From positions 62,001 through 126,000 of the forward strand of contig CAUZLF010000195.1 in NCBI GenBank assembly GCA_963580285.1: a stretch of DNA of 64,000 nt, written 5' to 3'. How positions within the stretch are numbered: the first letter of the stretch is position 1; each line of letters opens with the position of its first letter. The position numbers and the translations under genes were made by a program. Shown in pieces: positions 38,865 to 49,764 of the stretch. This DNA is from Lucinisca nassula. Its lineage: Eukaryota; Mollusca; Bivalvia; Lucinida; Lucinidae. A model generated the notes under the pieces. It was not told the DNA's origin and did no database searches. It saw nothing but the letters and a program-made list of their open reading frames with translations.

Positions 38865-39105
38865 TTACCAAGCAACAATAGATAATAGGGGTATATACGA
38901 AAAAGCTTTAAACCAGATAATAAACTTCTTGCTTAAGAGTGAAGGGTAAAGTAGAATATTATGACATGTGCAAAATGAGAATAACCTCAGCGACAAAATA
39001 GTTTGTAGCTAAGCAATCAAGTTGGTAGAGGCGATAAGACCTACAGGAAAAATGTGGCAACAATGGCGTCGTTATTGCACGCATTGTTTCCATAATAATA
39101 TATAC

Positions 39106-39106
39106 G

Positions 39107-39148
<42 letters not shown>

Positions 39149-39149
39149 G
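39106..39149. repeat. (TAA)n microsatellite
   Basis: About 15 TAA units. Reads as poly-Ile on the minus strand. Confidence 0.95.
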
Positions 39150-39258
39150 ATGCAACAAGTAACGTATAAATCAAGACAAAACGGCAGAAGAAGTAACGTA
39201 ATATGTGGTCAACCTTTAAAGACCACGAGGGGGTTGTTGTAGTTACGCCGTCACACAC

Positions 39259-39533
39259 CATTACGAAAACATGCCTATTCAAGTAAAATTGTCATTTTTC
39301 GGCAAAAAGAGAGAAGGTTTTAAGTTGAAAAATATGTGATGTTTCTCCCCCCTCAGCCCAAACCCAAACCACAGACCACGGAGTCTCCATAGAACCATCT
39401 CAACGAGGCGGTTATATCGAGTACCTACAACCCATGTCTCTAAGCAGATATAATAAAAACCTGTCAACCCCAGCTCACTGAATTAAGGTGTGGTATGAGG
39501 GCGTCAAAATTAAATAGGCATGCTTTCCTGATG
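39259..39533. mobile_element. GAACCGCC MITE, old and diverged
   Basis: Ends CATTACGAAAACATGCCTAT and AATAGGCATGCTTTCCTGATG. The palindrome is reduced to AGAACCATCTCAACGAGGCG. It also has a CCCCCCTCAGCCC run. Confidence 0.7.
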
Positions 39534-39698
39534 CTACGACACCAAAATTAACCAACATACACTGATATAAAATTGCAGACCCAGACCGAACTGAGCCAGT
39601 AGGCTAAGTTCGGTATGAGACTGTACTGCTTGCACCTCCCGTGCCCGTTCAATGCGGTTATAGTCAGCTACATGAATTATCTAACACTCCTGTCATCT

Positions 39699-39880
39699 TT
39701 TTTTTTTTTTGTGGCCCGTTCAAGATTTTTTCGCTCATGTTGAGCCGATCATTAATTACTCAGAGGTGGTCGAAAACCGGTGTATCTGGGGATAAACCCC
39801 CTGACCTTCCGCTGTAGAACTTGGCGACTCACATGTGACCCGATCCAGGCTCGAATCTATTACCTGTCATCAACAATCTA
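39699..39880 (-). mobile_element. SINE-E, partial
   Basis: Shares with 58785-58995, in order: a T run, GCCCGTTCAAGATT, TTGAGCCGATCATTAAT, GAGGTGG(T/G)CGAAAACCGG, GTAGAACTTGGCGACTCACA. The tRNA-like head end is missing. Confidence 0.7.
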
Positions 39881-39964
39881 AATACAAAAGAACCTAACGA
39901 AAACATGTAGATTGGGAACTATTGAAAGATTTGTTTATCATCAAAAAGGTATTTTCCAGATACA

Positions 39965-40136
39965 AGTTCTGAAGTTCTTCCCATATCCGCCCAAAACACA
40001 GATTGCGGGGACTCGATAGAATTGCGGTTCTATCAAGTACCCACAATCCATACCCCTAAGCAGACGAAAAAAAAAAATATATACTGTGTAAAAAAAGGTT
40101 AATGACGGTCAAATTGTATAGACATGTTTTCGGTTT
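39965..40136. mobile_element. GAACCGCC MITE remnant
   Basis: CAGATTGCGGGGACTCGATA, GAATTGCGGTTC (apex) and TCAAGTACCCACAATCCATA remain, with TATAGACATGTTTTCGG at the right. The outer left end is lost. Confidence 0.55.
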
Positions 40137-40278
40137 GAACTCTTACATTCTAAGAATACAACCATCTAAATAATGAAAGTGTCTAGCAAAGCATTTAGTT
40201 CCGTAACAATAAAAATTATTTGTTCATAGTACTAAGAAGTGCATTGGTAGTCTTAGCAAATCCATTACACAAATAAGC

Positions 40279-40382
40279 TAAGATCCTCTTACACTTGTGG
40301 TCATTTCATATGACATTTATGAAACTCGCCGAAGGCTCGTTTCATAAATATCATATAAAATGACCACTCGTGTAAGATCCTC
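40279..40382. mobile_element. Apex-hairpin MITE, hairpin part only
   Basis: AAGATCCTCTTACACTTGTG, TGGTCATTTCATATGACATT, apex ACTCGCCGAAGGCTCG, ATATCATATAAAATGACCAC, TCGTGTAAGATCCTC. Near-perfect arms over about 45 bp; the body found in 16252 and 33765 is absent. Confidence 0.8.
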
Positions 40383-40531
40383 AATGTATGACACAGCCAA
40401 GTTATAATGGTCTAAGACTCATATTTTTTCAGACAGTCAGTTGGCCAACTGGCGTTTAATGTACAATGGGCGGTGAGCTCACGTAAGGCCACTGTACTAG
40501 ATGTGAAAGCAGATTTGAAACGACGTCTTGA

Positions 40532-40821
40532 TTTGTTTGTTTGATTTGAGGTTTAACGTCCCCGTCAACACTGTATAGGTCGCTTCCAATTTTGTTGGAC
40601 TTTTACCCGACATTGAGATGAAATGACTTCTCAAGTCCTGTCACCAAATAAAACCAATAGTGTTTATAAGCATGGACGGTCCGACTCCTACCGCTTTGCA
40701 TAGGCAAGCTTTGGTCCTCTTAGCTGTTTACCACTACTCGTGTGCGGTCGGATTCAGCTCTGCGTGGAAGCTTCATGCAGCCCATCTGTTTCTTCAAGCC
40801 CCGATGGGCGGGATGGGGGCA
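40532..40821 (-). mobile_element. SINE-A with target-site duplication
   Basis: ACGACGTCTTGA before and AAACGTCTTGA after suggest a roughly 9-bp duplication (CGTCTTGA). Minus-strand SINE-A from GTTTGTTTGATTTGAGG to GATGGGCGGGATGGGGG. It lacks about 15 bp after ACTGTATAGGTC. Confidence 0.8.
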
Positions 40822-41032
40822 TTGAAACGTCTTGAAAGACTAAATGTTGGACTGGATATCTTATGGTCTCCTAGACATGCTAACATCAGGGGAAATGAAC
40901 AGGTGGACAAGTTGACAACTGAAGCGGCTTCCAAGGCCAAAGATTAGACAGATCTACCAGCGTCTGTATCAGTGGGGGTTGTAAAGTCAGCAGCAAGTCT
41001 GGCAAGAATCATATGGATGTCTCACATTAACC

Positions 41033-41250
41033 CTTTTGGTACCAAATGGAATCTTCCTCCTTATATATAGCAGGAGTCCATTTCAAAATTCAGGGTTGTC
41101 AGGTTGTGTTTTCTTCAAAATTGATTTGGAAAATGGCTGACCTTTTTTGCAAAAAGTGTAGGCCCTGATCAGACGCCGCGTTCTGCGGCGTCTGATCTGG
41201 GCCTGCACTGTTTGCCACGGTACCCTTTAGGGGTTTCCAGTCTGAAATGG
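41033..41250. repeat. Hairpin element with ACGCCGCGTTCTGCGGCGT apex
   Basis: GTAGGCCCTGATCAGACGCC and its complement pair through ACGCCGCG / CGCGGCGT-like sequence around TTCT (41158-41208). It is followed by GCACTGTTTGCCACGGTACC. A similar CACTGTTTGCC plus GATCAGAC hairpin is present at 5485-5535 (decayed) and in the TTAA-type MITE-1 copies. Possible outer repeats TTAACCCTTTTGGTACC / GGTACCCTTTAGGG. Confidence 0.55.
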
Positions 41251-41741
41251 GTTGACTAAACTGAAAACTTGCCTGGGTTTTTATGGTCTCGGTTTCAACA
41301 GCCTCATACGTAGCTTCTATTATTCATGCATACCAGATAAGAATATCCGGCATTTGCACAGGCAATAGAAGTCATAATCTCGCACTGTTAAGCTGACTTC
41401 GCCCTCCTTAGAACCATTTGCAAGACTTATTGATAGAGAGTAAGGACAAAAAGCGCCATTTGTTTTCATTTAACGCATTGAAAGCAACAAAAGTTTAATG
41501 CAGTATGCCTTTTGTTGCCTTTGTTGCCTTTTCATGTCTAGTCTCTTTCGACTTCGGTGTTTACCCTTGTTTTTACAGAGCACTATTTATATCCCATATT
41601 ATTACATCATCGTTAGCAGCGCAAACAACAAACATACGACAGGTGTTCCGGTTCACTTGAAGAATTAATCGTAAAGAAAACGAATTAATCGAAAACAAAA
41701 CAAAATGTTTTAGGCAAGAAAAAATGAATTTTTAACATGTA
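41251..41741. other. No recognisable feature
   Basis: AT-rich spacer up to the TA that precedes the long inverted-repeat element. Confidence 0.4.
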
Positions 41742-43079
41742 CAGTAAAAACCTGTCTTAATGGCCACCTCTATTAAGCAAGCAACCTGTCTTAAGCAAGC
41801 AGGCTTTCAGTTCCCGAAAAATAGGCCAGTCATTTTAGCCCAAAAAGACCCTCAACCTCAAACAAATTCCTTCAGAAGGGTTTTCACTATTTTCCTAATC
41901 AGTGAGGTGTCCTGACTTACAGGAAAAAAATCCCCAAAAATATTCCCAGGCGAAATTGATTTTTTGGGGGAAAATGTTCGAAATTTGAATAAAAATCGCC
42001 AAAAACAGGAATTTGCATTATAATAAATTCATTAAATTACATCAAATTAATTCAAATAGCCAAAAAATTAGCTAACTGTTGTCAAGTAGCGATAAAAGAA
42101 GTTTCAGCTTGATATGTGTGCAGAAAGCTGTCTTTTCGGGGGTAAAAACTTGGAAATATTGATAAAAAACGCAGAAAATGGGAATAAATTTTTAAAAAGT
42201 GACTAGTTTGGATTCTTGTAAATGTTTTGGTGTAAAAAGTTATATATGTGTATAAGTTAACTACGGAAAAAAAAATAAAATTTTTTATGTAAAAAAAAAT
42301 TCATTTTTGTGGGGTAGTAAAATGCACATTTTTATATAAAACACTCATAATCCATTAGTTTTTGGGCAAGTAGCAACCACAGTATAAAAATGTATTGTTT
42401 TATGTCTAACCAATTTATATAGCCAGATGTGCACTAACTGCTCTGAAGAAGCTATAAAAACATTCAGTTTTGTGCCTGCTCAGAAGTTTGCCTTTAAAGG
42501 GAGAAATTCAAAATTTTGACAAAAAGCGAGGGAAACGGGAATGTTTTTGTAAAAAGTTAGTGGTGAGGATTCTTGAAAATGTTTTGATGCAAAAAGTTAC
42601 ATATGGATAACCGTTAACTACAGAAACAAAGAAAGATATTGAAATATTTATAAAGTTTCATTTAGGCGATGAAAATGTTGAATTTTACCGAAAAATACCA
42701 TATTTTTTTCACATATAGGAATTACTTAACAAAATTTCATAGTATATACATGTCTGACGTGGAGCTGGTTTGTATTACCAGATATACAAACTACTTTGAA
42801 GCAGCTATTAAATGCTTCAACTTCATACCTTCACAGAAATGTTCCTTTCTAAGGTTGTTGGAAATTTTGCCAAAGAAAAAAAAACATAGAAAACGAACAT
42901 TTTTAATACATGTATCTGGTAAAGGCTTTTGAAAACATGGTTTTTTTAGCTTTTCAGGGTAAAAAGATAATACTTTTACAGAAAAAAAAAACACATGAAA
43001 AATGAACATGTATTATATATTTTAGCTTTCATAAGCTTAAGGCTTCTGGGAATCTATTGTAACTGGTCACTGTCCATGG

Positions 43080-44460
43080 CCGTCACTGTCATCCGTCTGC
43101 CCTTCTGTTCTCAATCTTCTTAAATGACATTTCTTAAGTCACTAAATCTTGTTCAGAGTTATTCAAAAATCCATTCCATGCAACTCTGATTGTCATGGCA
43201 ACAAAAACGGGGAAATTAGCAAGATTACTTATCCGAAACCAGAACAAGAAGGTATTTTATTAGGTTTGGCAAGCAGCTTTTATCAACATTGTTTAAATCA
43301 TAGCCTTGGGGTCAAAAGTGTACCCATCCCTGGTGATACAAATGTTTTACATGAACTCACATCCAGAAACTAGATGATCTTGGCATTTGATATTTGATAG
43401 GTATCCTCTGCTAGTGGATCTCTGCCAATTAAGATTGCCCAGAGTATAGCCCTGAGGTACCAATTGGCCCACACTGGGGTCTGCTGTTCGAAGAATTCCA
43501 TCCCATGCAGCTTTTGTTGCCATGGTAGAAAAAAGGAGAATAAGTAAAATCTTTAAAATCATCTTGTATAAAGCTGTAAGGTTTTAGAGATTTGGTATGT
43601 GGCTTTTTCCAAGACACTTGTTTAACATTGACCCATATTGGAAAACTTTAACAATCTTCTTGCCTGAAAATGGAAGGGTCGGGCCTTTTATGTTTGGTAA
43701 ATATAGCATCAGATAGTGAATTTTTGTCAAGATTGTTAAAAATTGATTCATATAGGGAAAACTATAAAAAATGTATGCCCTTGCTATTTGTATGTATATG
43801 CCTCTAGTTGACTTTTACCAAAATTGTTCAAATCATAGCACTGTTATCAACAATGGCCCCGCCTTCAGAATCACTTGTTTTACACAGACATTTTAAAATC
43901 TTCTTGTGAAACTGGCAGGCCCAGATGAAACAGAGGGTCAAGGCCTTTGATATTTGGTATACCTTTATATAGTATTGCTCAACCAACATTGTTTATATTA
44001 TAGCCCAGGAATAAAAATTGCCCAACTCCAGGGGGGTCACTTATTTTGCATAGACTCATATAGGGAAAAGCTTTAAAACAACGTTGAAACTAGAAGGCCC
44101 AGGACCTTTGATATTTGGTAAGCACGTGTAGCTACATCAAGTAAACCTTTATCAGGTGCTCATGCCATGTAATTGGGACCATGTCCATCATCCGTCCATC
44201 CATTCACAATTTCTTTACTGCAAGGGTTTCAACTAAACTGTGCAGGAATAATCCTCTGGTGATCTTAAAAAGTTTTCATTGAATTGCATTACCCTAAATT
44301 TACACAAATGTTCCTTGGGTGGCCCTCCACCAACGTTGTTCAAATTAATCAGTGGTGTTGAGATTAATTGGTGTGCCTTATTGTCCTTAAATGGTCTAAA
44401 TTTAAACACTGCTTGTCAAAAACGGTTTTGAGTACAGGACACATTGCCACTCTTGGAGAT
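43080..44460. repeat. Old dispersed repeats, '63-kb type', inside the 5-kb element
   Basis: GATATTTGGTA-type landmarks, CAAATCATAGC and CATATAGGGAAAAGCTTTAA recur in both orientations through this stretch, plus TCCGTCCATCCATTCAC near 44190. These resemble units of 63155-64000 but are much more diverged. No coding frame. Confidence 0.5.
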
Positions 44461-45245
44461 GAAATTTAAACAAAACTGTAAAAGTTCATGTGAAATTTCA
44501 ATATTCTGTATGCAAATATGTTAGCTTTGATGAGGGATATACATGCAGGACTATCATGGTTCTCTTGCTTTAAAATTGTTTGACTGTTTCTTCCTCCAGT
44601 ATTAAGTTAAAGTATGTTAATTGAGTAACTTTGTTGCATATTTTTAGAAATAAGCAGAACATGCTATTTGTTGCTGCTGTTGTCCTTATTCATGTTAGAT
44701 TATGGCGAGATACAGAGTGATATCGTTAAATCAAGCTTTTAGTTTTGCAGAGTTTGTGGTTTGATTTTGAATGCAAATAATATATCTAAAAACATTATTA
44801 ATAAAATGTTATTGGATAAGAAGGAAAGGAAACATATTTCCAGTTGCTGGGTGGTTGCCCTGTCCCACGTACTATTTTTCTTTTTTTTAATTCCCTTATT
44901 GTTTTGCCCAGACTTCACACTACAAGAACAATTAATCCAGGGTGAAACACAGGTCTACTATAGTTTGGACATGGATTTAGTTAACTCAATGCTGCTTCTG
45001 ATCTAGTAACATTTTGTATGTTCTTCTATAATTCCTGTTCTTCTGTTCTGTTATTGGTCTTTGTGATTGTCAAAAATTGATGGTTTCTGTCATAGAAAAG
45101 TGAACATATTTTTCTTATTTTATGCATTTCTTCTTTGTCTCCAAATGGGCATGTTGGCTTGAAGCATAACTGCTGCTATATAGCTAAGAAATTACACATA
45201 TTAAACAAGAGTGAATTTGTCAAATAAATCGTCCAAACAAATAAT
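44461..45245. other. Unassigned centre of the 5-kb element
   Basis: AT-rich. An 81-codon frame at 44761-45006 has a hydrophobic stretch (VALSHVLFFFFLIPLLF) but no recognisable domain and is probably chance. Confidence 0.35.
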
Positions 45246-45257
45246 GTATCTGGGCTT

Positions 45258-45558
45258 TTGTTTGTTCGATTTGAGGTTAAACGTCCCCGTCAACACGGTA
45301 TAGGTCATTTTGGAGACGTTGCTTCCAATTTTGTGGGACTTTTACCCGACAATGAGATGAAATGACATCTCATTCCCTGTCGCCCAATGAAACCAATAGG
45401 GTTTATAAGCATGGACGGTTCGACTCGCACCGCTTTGCCTGGGCAGACTTAGATCCTCTAGGCGGTTTACCAGTGCTCGTGTGCGGTCGGTTTCAGCTCT
45501 GCGTGGAAGCATCATGTAGCCCCTCTATTTGTTCAAGCCCCAATGGGCGGGGGCCGTG
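45258..45558 (-). mobile_element. SINE-A, full length, with target-site duplication
   Basis: GTATCTGGGCTT (45246-45257) and GTATCTGGGTTT (45559-45570) flank it. Minus-strand SINE-A from GTTTGTTCGATTTGAGG to GGGCGGGGGCC. It lies inside the 5-kb inverted-repeat element, so it inserted after that element was in place. Confidence 0.85.
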
Positions 45559-46798
45559 GTATCTGGGTTTAAAACAGTATTTTGTTGGATATAAACAACA
45601 TTTTTGCAAAATATAAGATGGTTCATGATCTGACAGTACGTGTATGTATATTTTTGACATTTATATATATGAATGCTTTCCTGCAGGACACATAATAATG
45701 ATCAGTGAAAGTCAAGTTAAAGTGCACAAGACTGTACTATATTGTATATTGTTAGAGCCCTATATTATGTAGTATAGTGTTACTGGTGGCATATAATGGA
45801 ATTTGAGGGTTTTGTGTAAAAATGTGTATTTTCCTACCTGGAAAATTGACTTTTCAAATGTCTAAAAATTTATTTTATTCCTGTAGTTAACTGATATCTT
45901 ACTCTTTACATTAAAAAATTTTCATGAATCCTCGCCACTAACTTTAAAAAAAAACGTATTCCTATTTTGCATGTTTTTTTTATCAAAATTTTACATTTTC
46001 TTCCCTTAAAAATGTCAAATTGCTGTGCAGGCACGAAGCTGAAGGGTTTTTTGAGAGCTACTTGATATAGTCAGTGTACATCTAGCTATATAAATTAGCT
46101 CGACATCATACAATTTATTTTTATCATGTAATTTCTACTTGACCGGAAAATATTTGATTTTGGGTGTTTTTTATGTAAACATGTGCATTTTCATACCCCG
46201 AAAAATGGAACTTTTTAAAAATATAAAAATTTTATTTTTTTTTCCTGTAGTTAACTTATACACATATATAACTTTTAACATCAAAACATTTTTAAGAATC
46301 CACATCAGTAACTTTTTAAAAATGTATTCCAATTTTTTGCGTTTTTTGTCAATATTTCCAAGTTTTTACCCCCAAAAAGACAGCTTTCTGTACATATATC
46401 AAGCTGAAACTTCTTTTATCGCTACTTGACAACAGTAAGCTTATTTTTAGCTATTTAAATAAATTTCTTATAATTTAATGAAATTTTTATAATTAAATTC
46501 CTGTTTTTGGCGATTTTTATTTAAATTTCGAACATTTTCCCCCAAAAAATCAATTTCGCCAGGGAATATTTTTGGGGATTTTTTTCCTGTAAATCAGGAC
46601 ACCTCACTGATTCTGAAAATAGTGAAAACCCTTCTGAAGGAATTTGTTTGAGGTTCAATGCTATTTTGACTGGCCTAAAAGGAGAACGTATTAAATTCAC
46701 CTGTGTTAAGCAAGCACCTGTCTTAAGTGCTTTTTGATTATCCCATAGGTGCTTGCTTAATACAGGTTGGACTGTATGTGTATGGATTCTACATAGTC

Positions 46799-46911
46799 AT
46801 TTCCAACACTCGTTATACCTGGACGAATCGGGACCTCCAACCGTAGGGATAATTCGACCCGTATCGGAACCTCGGTTTCGATCGGTCGAGGTATCCCGAG
46901 CGTTGGAAACG
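46799..46911. repeat. Small inverted-repeat element
   Basis: TTTCCAACACTCGTTATACCT and AGGTATCCCGAGCGTTGGAAA are imperfect inverted repeats about 113 bp apart end to end, with several ACCTC/GAGGT and TCGGACC-type pairs between them. Confidence 0.6.
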
Positions 46912-46929
46912 CCTATATCGAATCATGTT

Positions 46930-47144
46930 AGGTTCTCATCACGAAAACACGCCTATATAATTTTGACCCCCTTGAACCAACCCTGTATACAGTAAAACTA
47001 GGGTTTACAGGGGTAAACCTTAAATTTTCTTATTTCTGCACAAAATATACATGTAGGTTGAGGGTACTCAGAACCGCCTCGATTAGCCGGTTCTAATGTG
47101 TACCCACAATCTATATTTTGAGCAGAAATAAGAAAAAATATCAC
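46930..47144. mobile_element. GAACCGCC MITE, right part replaced by SINE-E
   Basis: Left end CTCATCACGAAAACACGCCT. Palindrome with apex AGAACCGCCTCGATTAGCCGG. It stops after AAAAAATATCACA. Confidence 0.8.
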
Positions 47145-47315
47145 ATTGTAGAACTTGGCGTCTCACATGTGACCACTTATTTCGAGCCGGTCGTTAATCA
47201 GAGGTGGGCGAAAAACCTGAGTACCTGCAGAACTTGGCGTCTCACATGTGAACAGAGCGAGGTGCGAACCACAGAGATAAGAGCCCTAATCAGCGCGCTT
47301 ACCAATTAGGTATGA
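47145..47315 (-). mobile_element. SINE-E, rearranged copy
   Basis: GTAGAACTTGGCGTCTCACA occurs twice (47147 and 47227) around CGAGCCGGTCGTTAATCAGA and GGTGGGCGAAAAACC, followed by the head complement ACCACAGAGATAAGAGCC, CAGCGCGCTTACCAATTAGG. An internal duplication or two overlapping copies. Confidence 0.65.
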
Positions 47316-47607
47316 GGAAGACGTAACAATGCGTTTTATAAATGCTGTAAAACACTTGGAAGTGACAGGATTAGACATTTGACAGTTATTGTTTGCAATT
47401 TAAATACGATTAAGATTCCCTTTTCACGCTCTTTTAACATTAACTTCCCATACGAGCACAGCTGGAAAATCATGTAAAATGCACGCAATTAACTTTTTTC
47501 AACCATCAGCAAGTTTTAACCTGAAAGCCCTGGAATTAAAGTTTTAACCTTAAAGCCCTTGACTTAAAGTGAAATCGGAGCCGCAGCAGTGTCCTAAAAT
47601 CATCACA

Positions 47608-47745
47608 AAAACACCTCTATATAATTTTCACCCCCTTGAACCCCACTTTTATATAATAAAACTGGGATAAACAGGGGTAGTTTTTTCTTATTTCTGCTCT
47701 AAAATATACTTTGTGGGTAATCGTTAGAACCGACTTAGCCAGGAA
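47608..47745. mobile_element. GAACCGCC MITE, left half only
   Basis: TCATCACAAAAACACCTCTA, CCCTTGAACCCCACTTTTAT, ATATACTTTGTGGGTAATCG, then cut at TTAGAACCGACTTAG. The palindrome's second arm is missing. Confidence 0.75.
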
Positions 47746-48124
47746 GTGCAAATAAGGTTTGTACATGTACATAAATGTTGAACACGACTGCAATGTACAT
47801 GCCGAATCTGCATGTACTTATACACATGCCAAATGTGCATATATTTGACAGACATGGCACACTCTGACAAAATCGACTTCTGAAGTGATACTAAAAACAG
47901 TATAAAGACAAACCGCATAGGAAACACAAAAATATTGAAGCTTACGGCATAAACCAACAGATCCAGAAATGAATGAAAGTGATGAAATGCAACAGAAAGC
48001 TTTCTTCCTAAGAAGATTAACGGCCGTTTTTTATTTCGTACGGCAATGCGTCAGCGTCGCCGTAAAACGACATTTGCGACCGTGAAATCGTCGATTTTTA
48101 TGAGGCTAAAAAGTCCTCGAAATG
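47746..48124. other. No recognisable feature
   Basis: ATGTACATG-type short repeats near 47760-47850. No gene or element that I can name. Confidence 0.4.
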
Positions 48125-48780
48125 GACCCCACTCTAAACCCAGATTTATACAGCGCAACTACATTATTTTGATTATTTCTGCTCTAAGACTTAGATTGTG
48201 TGTATTCGTCAGAGCCGCCTCGATGAGGCTGTTCTAACCAGCACCGACAAGCTATGTTTGGAGTAAAGAATAAGAAAAAAAAACAAAAAACAATACAAAT
48301 ACTGATCCGGAAAGCAGCCATTTTTGAGATAGAAAAAATTCGCTATTTCATACAGGAGTGCACAACATAATAAAAAAAATTCATGTCCCTGCCCGGGTTC
48401 CGTAGTAGGGACATGATTTTTTTTAATATGTTGTGCGAACAAGATATAAAGTTGTGCGCACAAGATAATATGTTGTGTGACAAGATATTATCTTGTGCGG
48501 ACAACATAATTTATGTTGTGCGGGCAACATGTTATCTTGTGCGCACAAGATAATATCTTGTTTGCACAACTCAATACCTTGTGCGCACAAGATATTATCT
48601 TGTTCGCACAACATATTATCTTGTTTGCACAACATATTTCCTGGGAATGTGTGCGAACATGATTTTATCTAGTGCGGACAAGATATTATCTTGTTCGCAC
48701 AACATATTATCTTGTACGCACAACATAAAAAAAAAATGCATGTCCCTTCCCGGGTTCCGTAGGTGTGTTATCGTAATGTG
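48125..48780. mobile_element. GAACCGCC MITE split by a TTGTGCGCACAA array
   Basis: Left part CCCCACTCTAAACCCAGATT, apex AGAGCCGCCTCGATGAGGCTG, to about 48360 (CATACAGGAGTG). The last part of the MITE, GGTGTGTTATCGTAATG, resumes at 48762-48778. The insert between them is 48361-48761. Confidence 0.7.
48361..48761. repeat. Array of self-complementary TTGTGCGCACAA / GATAATATC motifs
   Basis: About 15 loosely spaced units alternating TTGTGCGCACAAGATAATAT-like palindromes (TTGTGCGGACAAC, TTGTTCGCACAAC and so on). CATGTCCCTNCCCGGGTTCCG occurs at both ends (about 48384 and 48741) in direct orientation. On the left it forms a hairpin with TAGGGACATGA. Period is irregular, 20-45 bp. Confidence 0.8.
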
Positions 48781-48889
48781 TAATATCAGAATTTGATACT
48801 AGAAGGACATCGCGTACAGTTATTAAAATCTACATTTCTGCTTTCACATAAAGTTTACAAGTTAGTGCAATAAATACCCATCTCAATCC

Positions 48890-49400
48890 AGATTTTTTTT
48901 TTACAGAAAAAATTGGTCTATAGGGATAAACATTATTTTCCTAACTTTCGCCCAGAAACATAAATTGTGGGTACTTGTTTTATTTGTTTGATTAGAGGTT
49001 TAACGCTTCCATCAACACTTTTTATGTCATTTTCGAGACGATGCTTCAAATTTTGAGGGACTTTAACCCGACACCGAGATGAAATGATATCTCAATCTCT
49101 ACCGGCCAATGAAACCAATATGACTTATATGCGTGGACGGTCCGACTAGCACGACTGTGCTTGGGCAGGCTTACACATTCCAAGCGGTTAACCAGTACTC
49201 ATGTGCGGTCGGTCTCCGGAAGCTCTGCTTGGAAGCATCATACAGCCCAATCTATTTCTGCGAGCCCCGAGGGGCGAGGGCTATGTGAGGAAATGTTAGA
49301 TTCGTTGTAACGTGAATCGTCAATCTATGTTCAGACTAGAAATAAGAAAAAAATCATCTGAAAAATGCTATTTTTAGCTATCTCAGACTTTTTTTAGCAC
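48890..49400. mobile_element. GAACCGCC MITE split by SINE-A
   Basis: Left TTTACAGAAAAAATTGGTCT, ATAAATTGTGGGTACTTGTT to 48977. The right arm resumes with CAATCTATGTTCAGACTAGA near 49322. Worn copy. Confidence 0.6.
48978..49288 (-). mobile_element. SINE-A, full length, diverged
   Basis: TTTATTTGTTTGATTAGAGG start and GAGCCCCGAGGGGCGAGGGC end, with the usual interior (ACTTTAACCCGACACCGAGA, CAAGCGGTTAACCAGTACTC, GAAGCATCATACAGCCCAAT). Confidence 0.8.
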
Positions 49401-49764
49401 ACTGATGTATTATAGCAGTTCTATGCCATGATAAAAGTGTTTTGAATGAGACATTCTGACTGACGTCAATGGCATTTCAGCAGCCCAATGATTCGCACAC
49501 CAATCATTGATATATGTTATGCCTCATTTGACATCGAAAATTAGACTGCAGTATGAGCCACTGCATGAGATTACAAGCTGTTTTGCCATTGACGAACAAA
49601 TGCACAGATCAGCCTGCGACACAGTCCGATTGGCATCTTAAAGCCCACTACTTGGATAAAACAATAACTTATTTTTTTTATTTCTAAAATTTCAAGATAC
49701 TTGCTAGCATGTGGAGCTGAGCAGCCCTATCTGAGTTTTACCTTTACCACCTTATAACAAGTCA
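49401..49764. other. No recognisable feature
   Basis: AT-rich. CACAGATCAGCCTGCGACAC near 49600 faintly resembles the GATCAG hairpins but has no partner arm. Confidence 0.4.

Larger units (their letters stand above)
41742..46774. mobile_element. 5-kb element with ~0.9-kb inverted repeats and TA flanks
   Basis: Ends CAGTAAAAACCTGTCTTAA (41742) and, inverted, CAGTCCAACCTGTATTAAGC (46774), with TA on both outer sides. This CAGT...AACCT pattern and TA target resemble pogo/Tigger-type Tc1-mariner ends. Arms run about 41742-42640 and 45855-46774 and stay alignable throughout: CAAATTCCTTCAGAAGGGTT, AATCAGTGAGGTGTCCTGA, GCGATAAAAGAAGTTTCAGC. Within the left arm, a block with TAACTACGG/TAACTACAG and GTTTTGGTG/GTTTTGATG is repeated two to three times at about 400-bp spacing. 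No transposase is found. Other repeats fill the centre. Confidence 0.75.

Noticed and set aside
44761..45006. 81-codon frame with a hydrophobic stretch
   Set aside because: Short, AT-rich, in the repeat-filled centre of a transposable element, with no recognisable domain or upstream signals.
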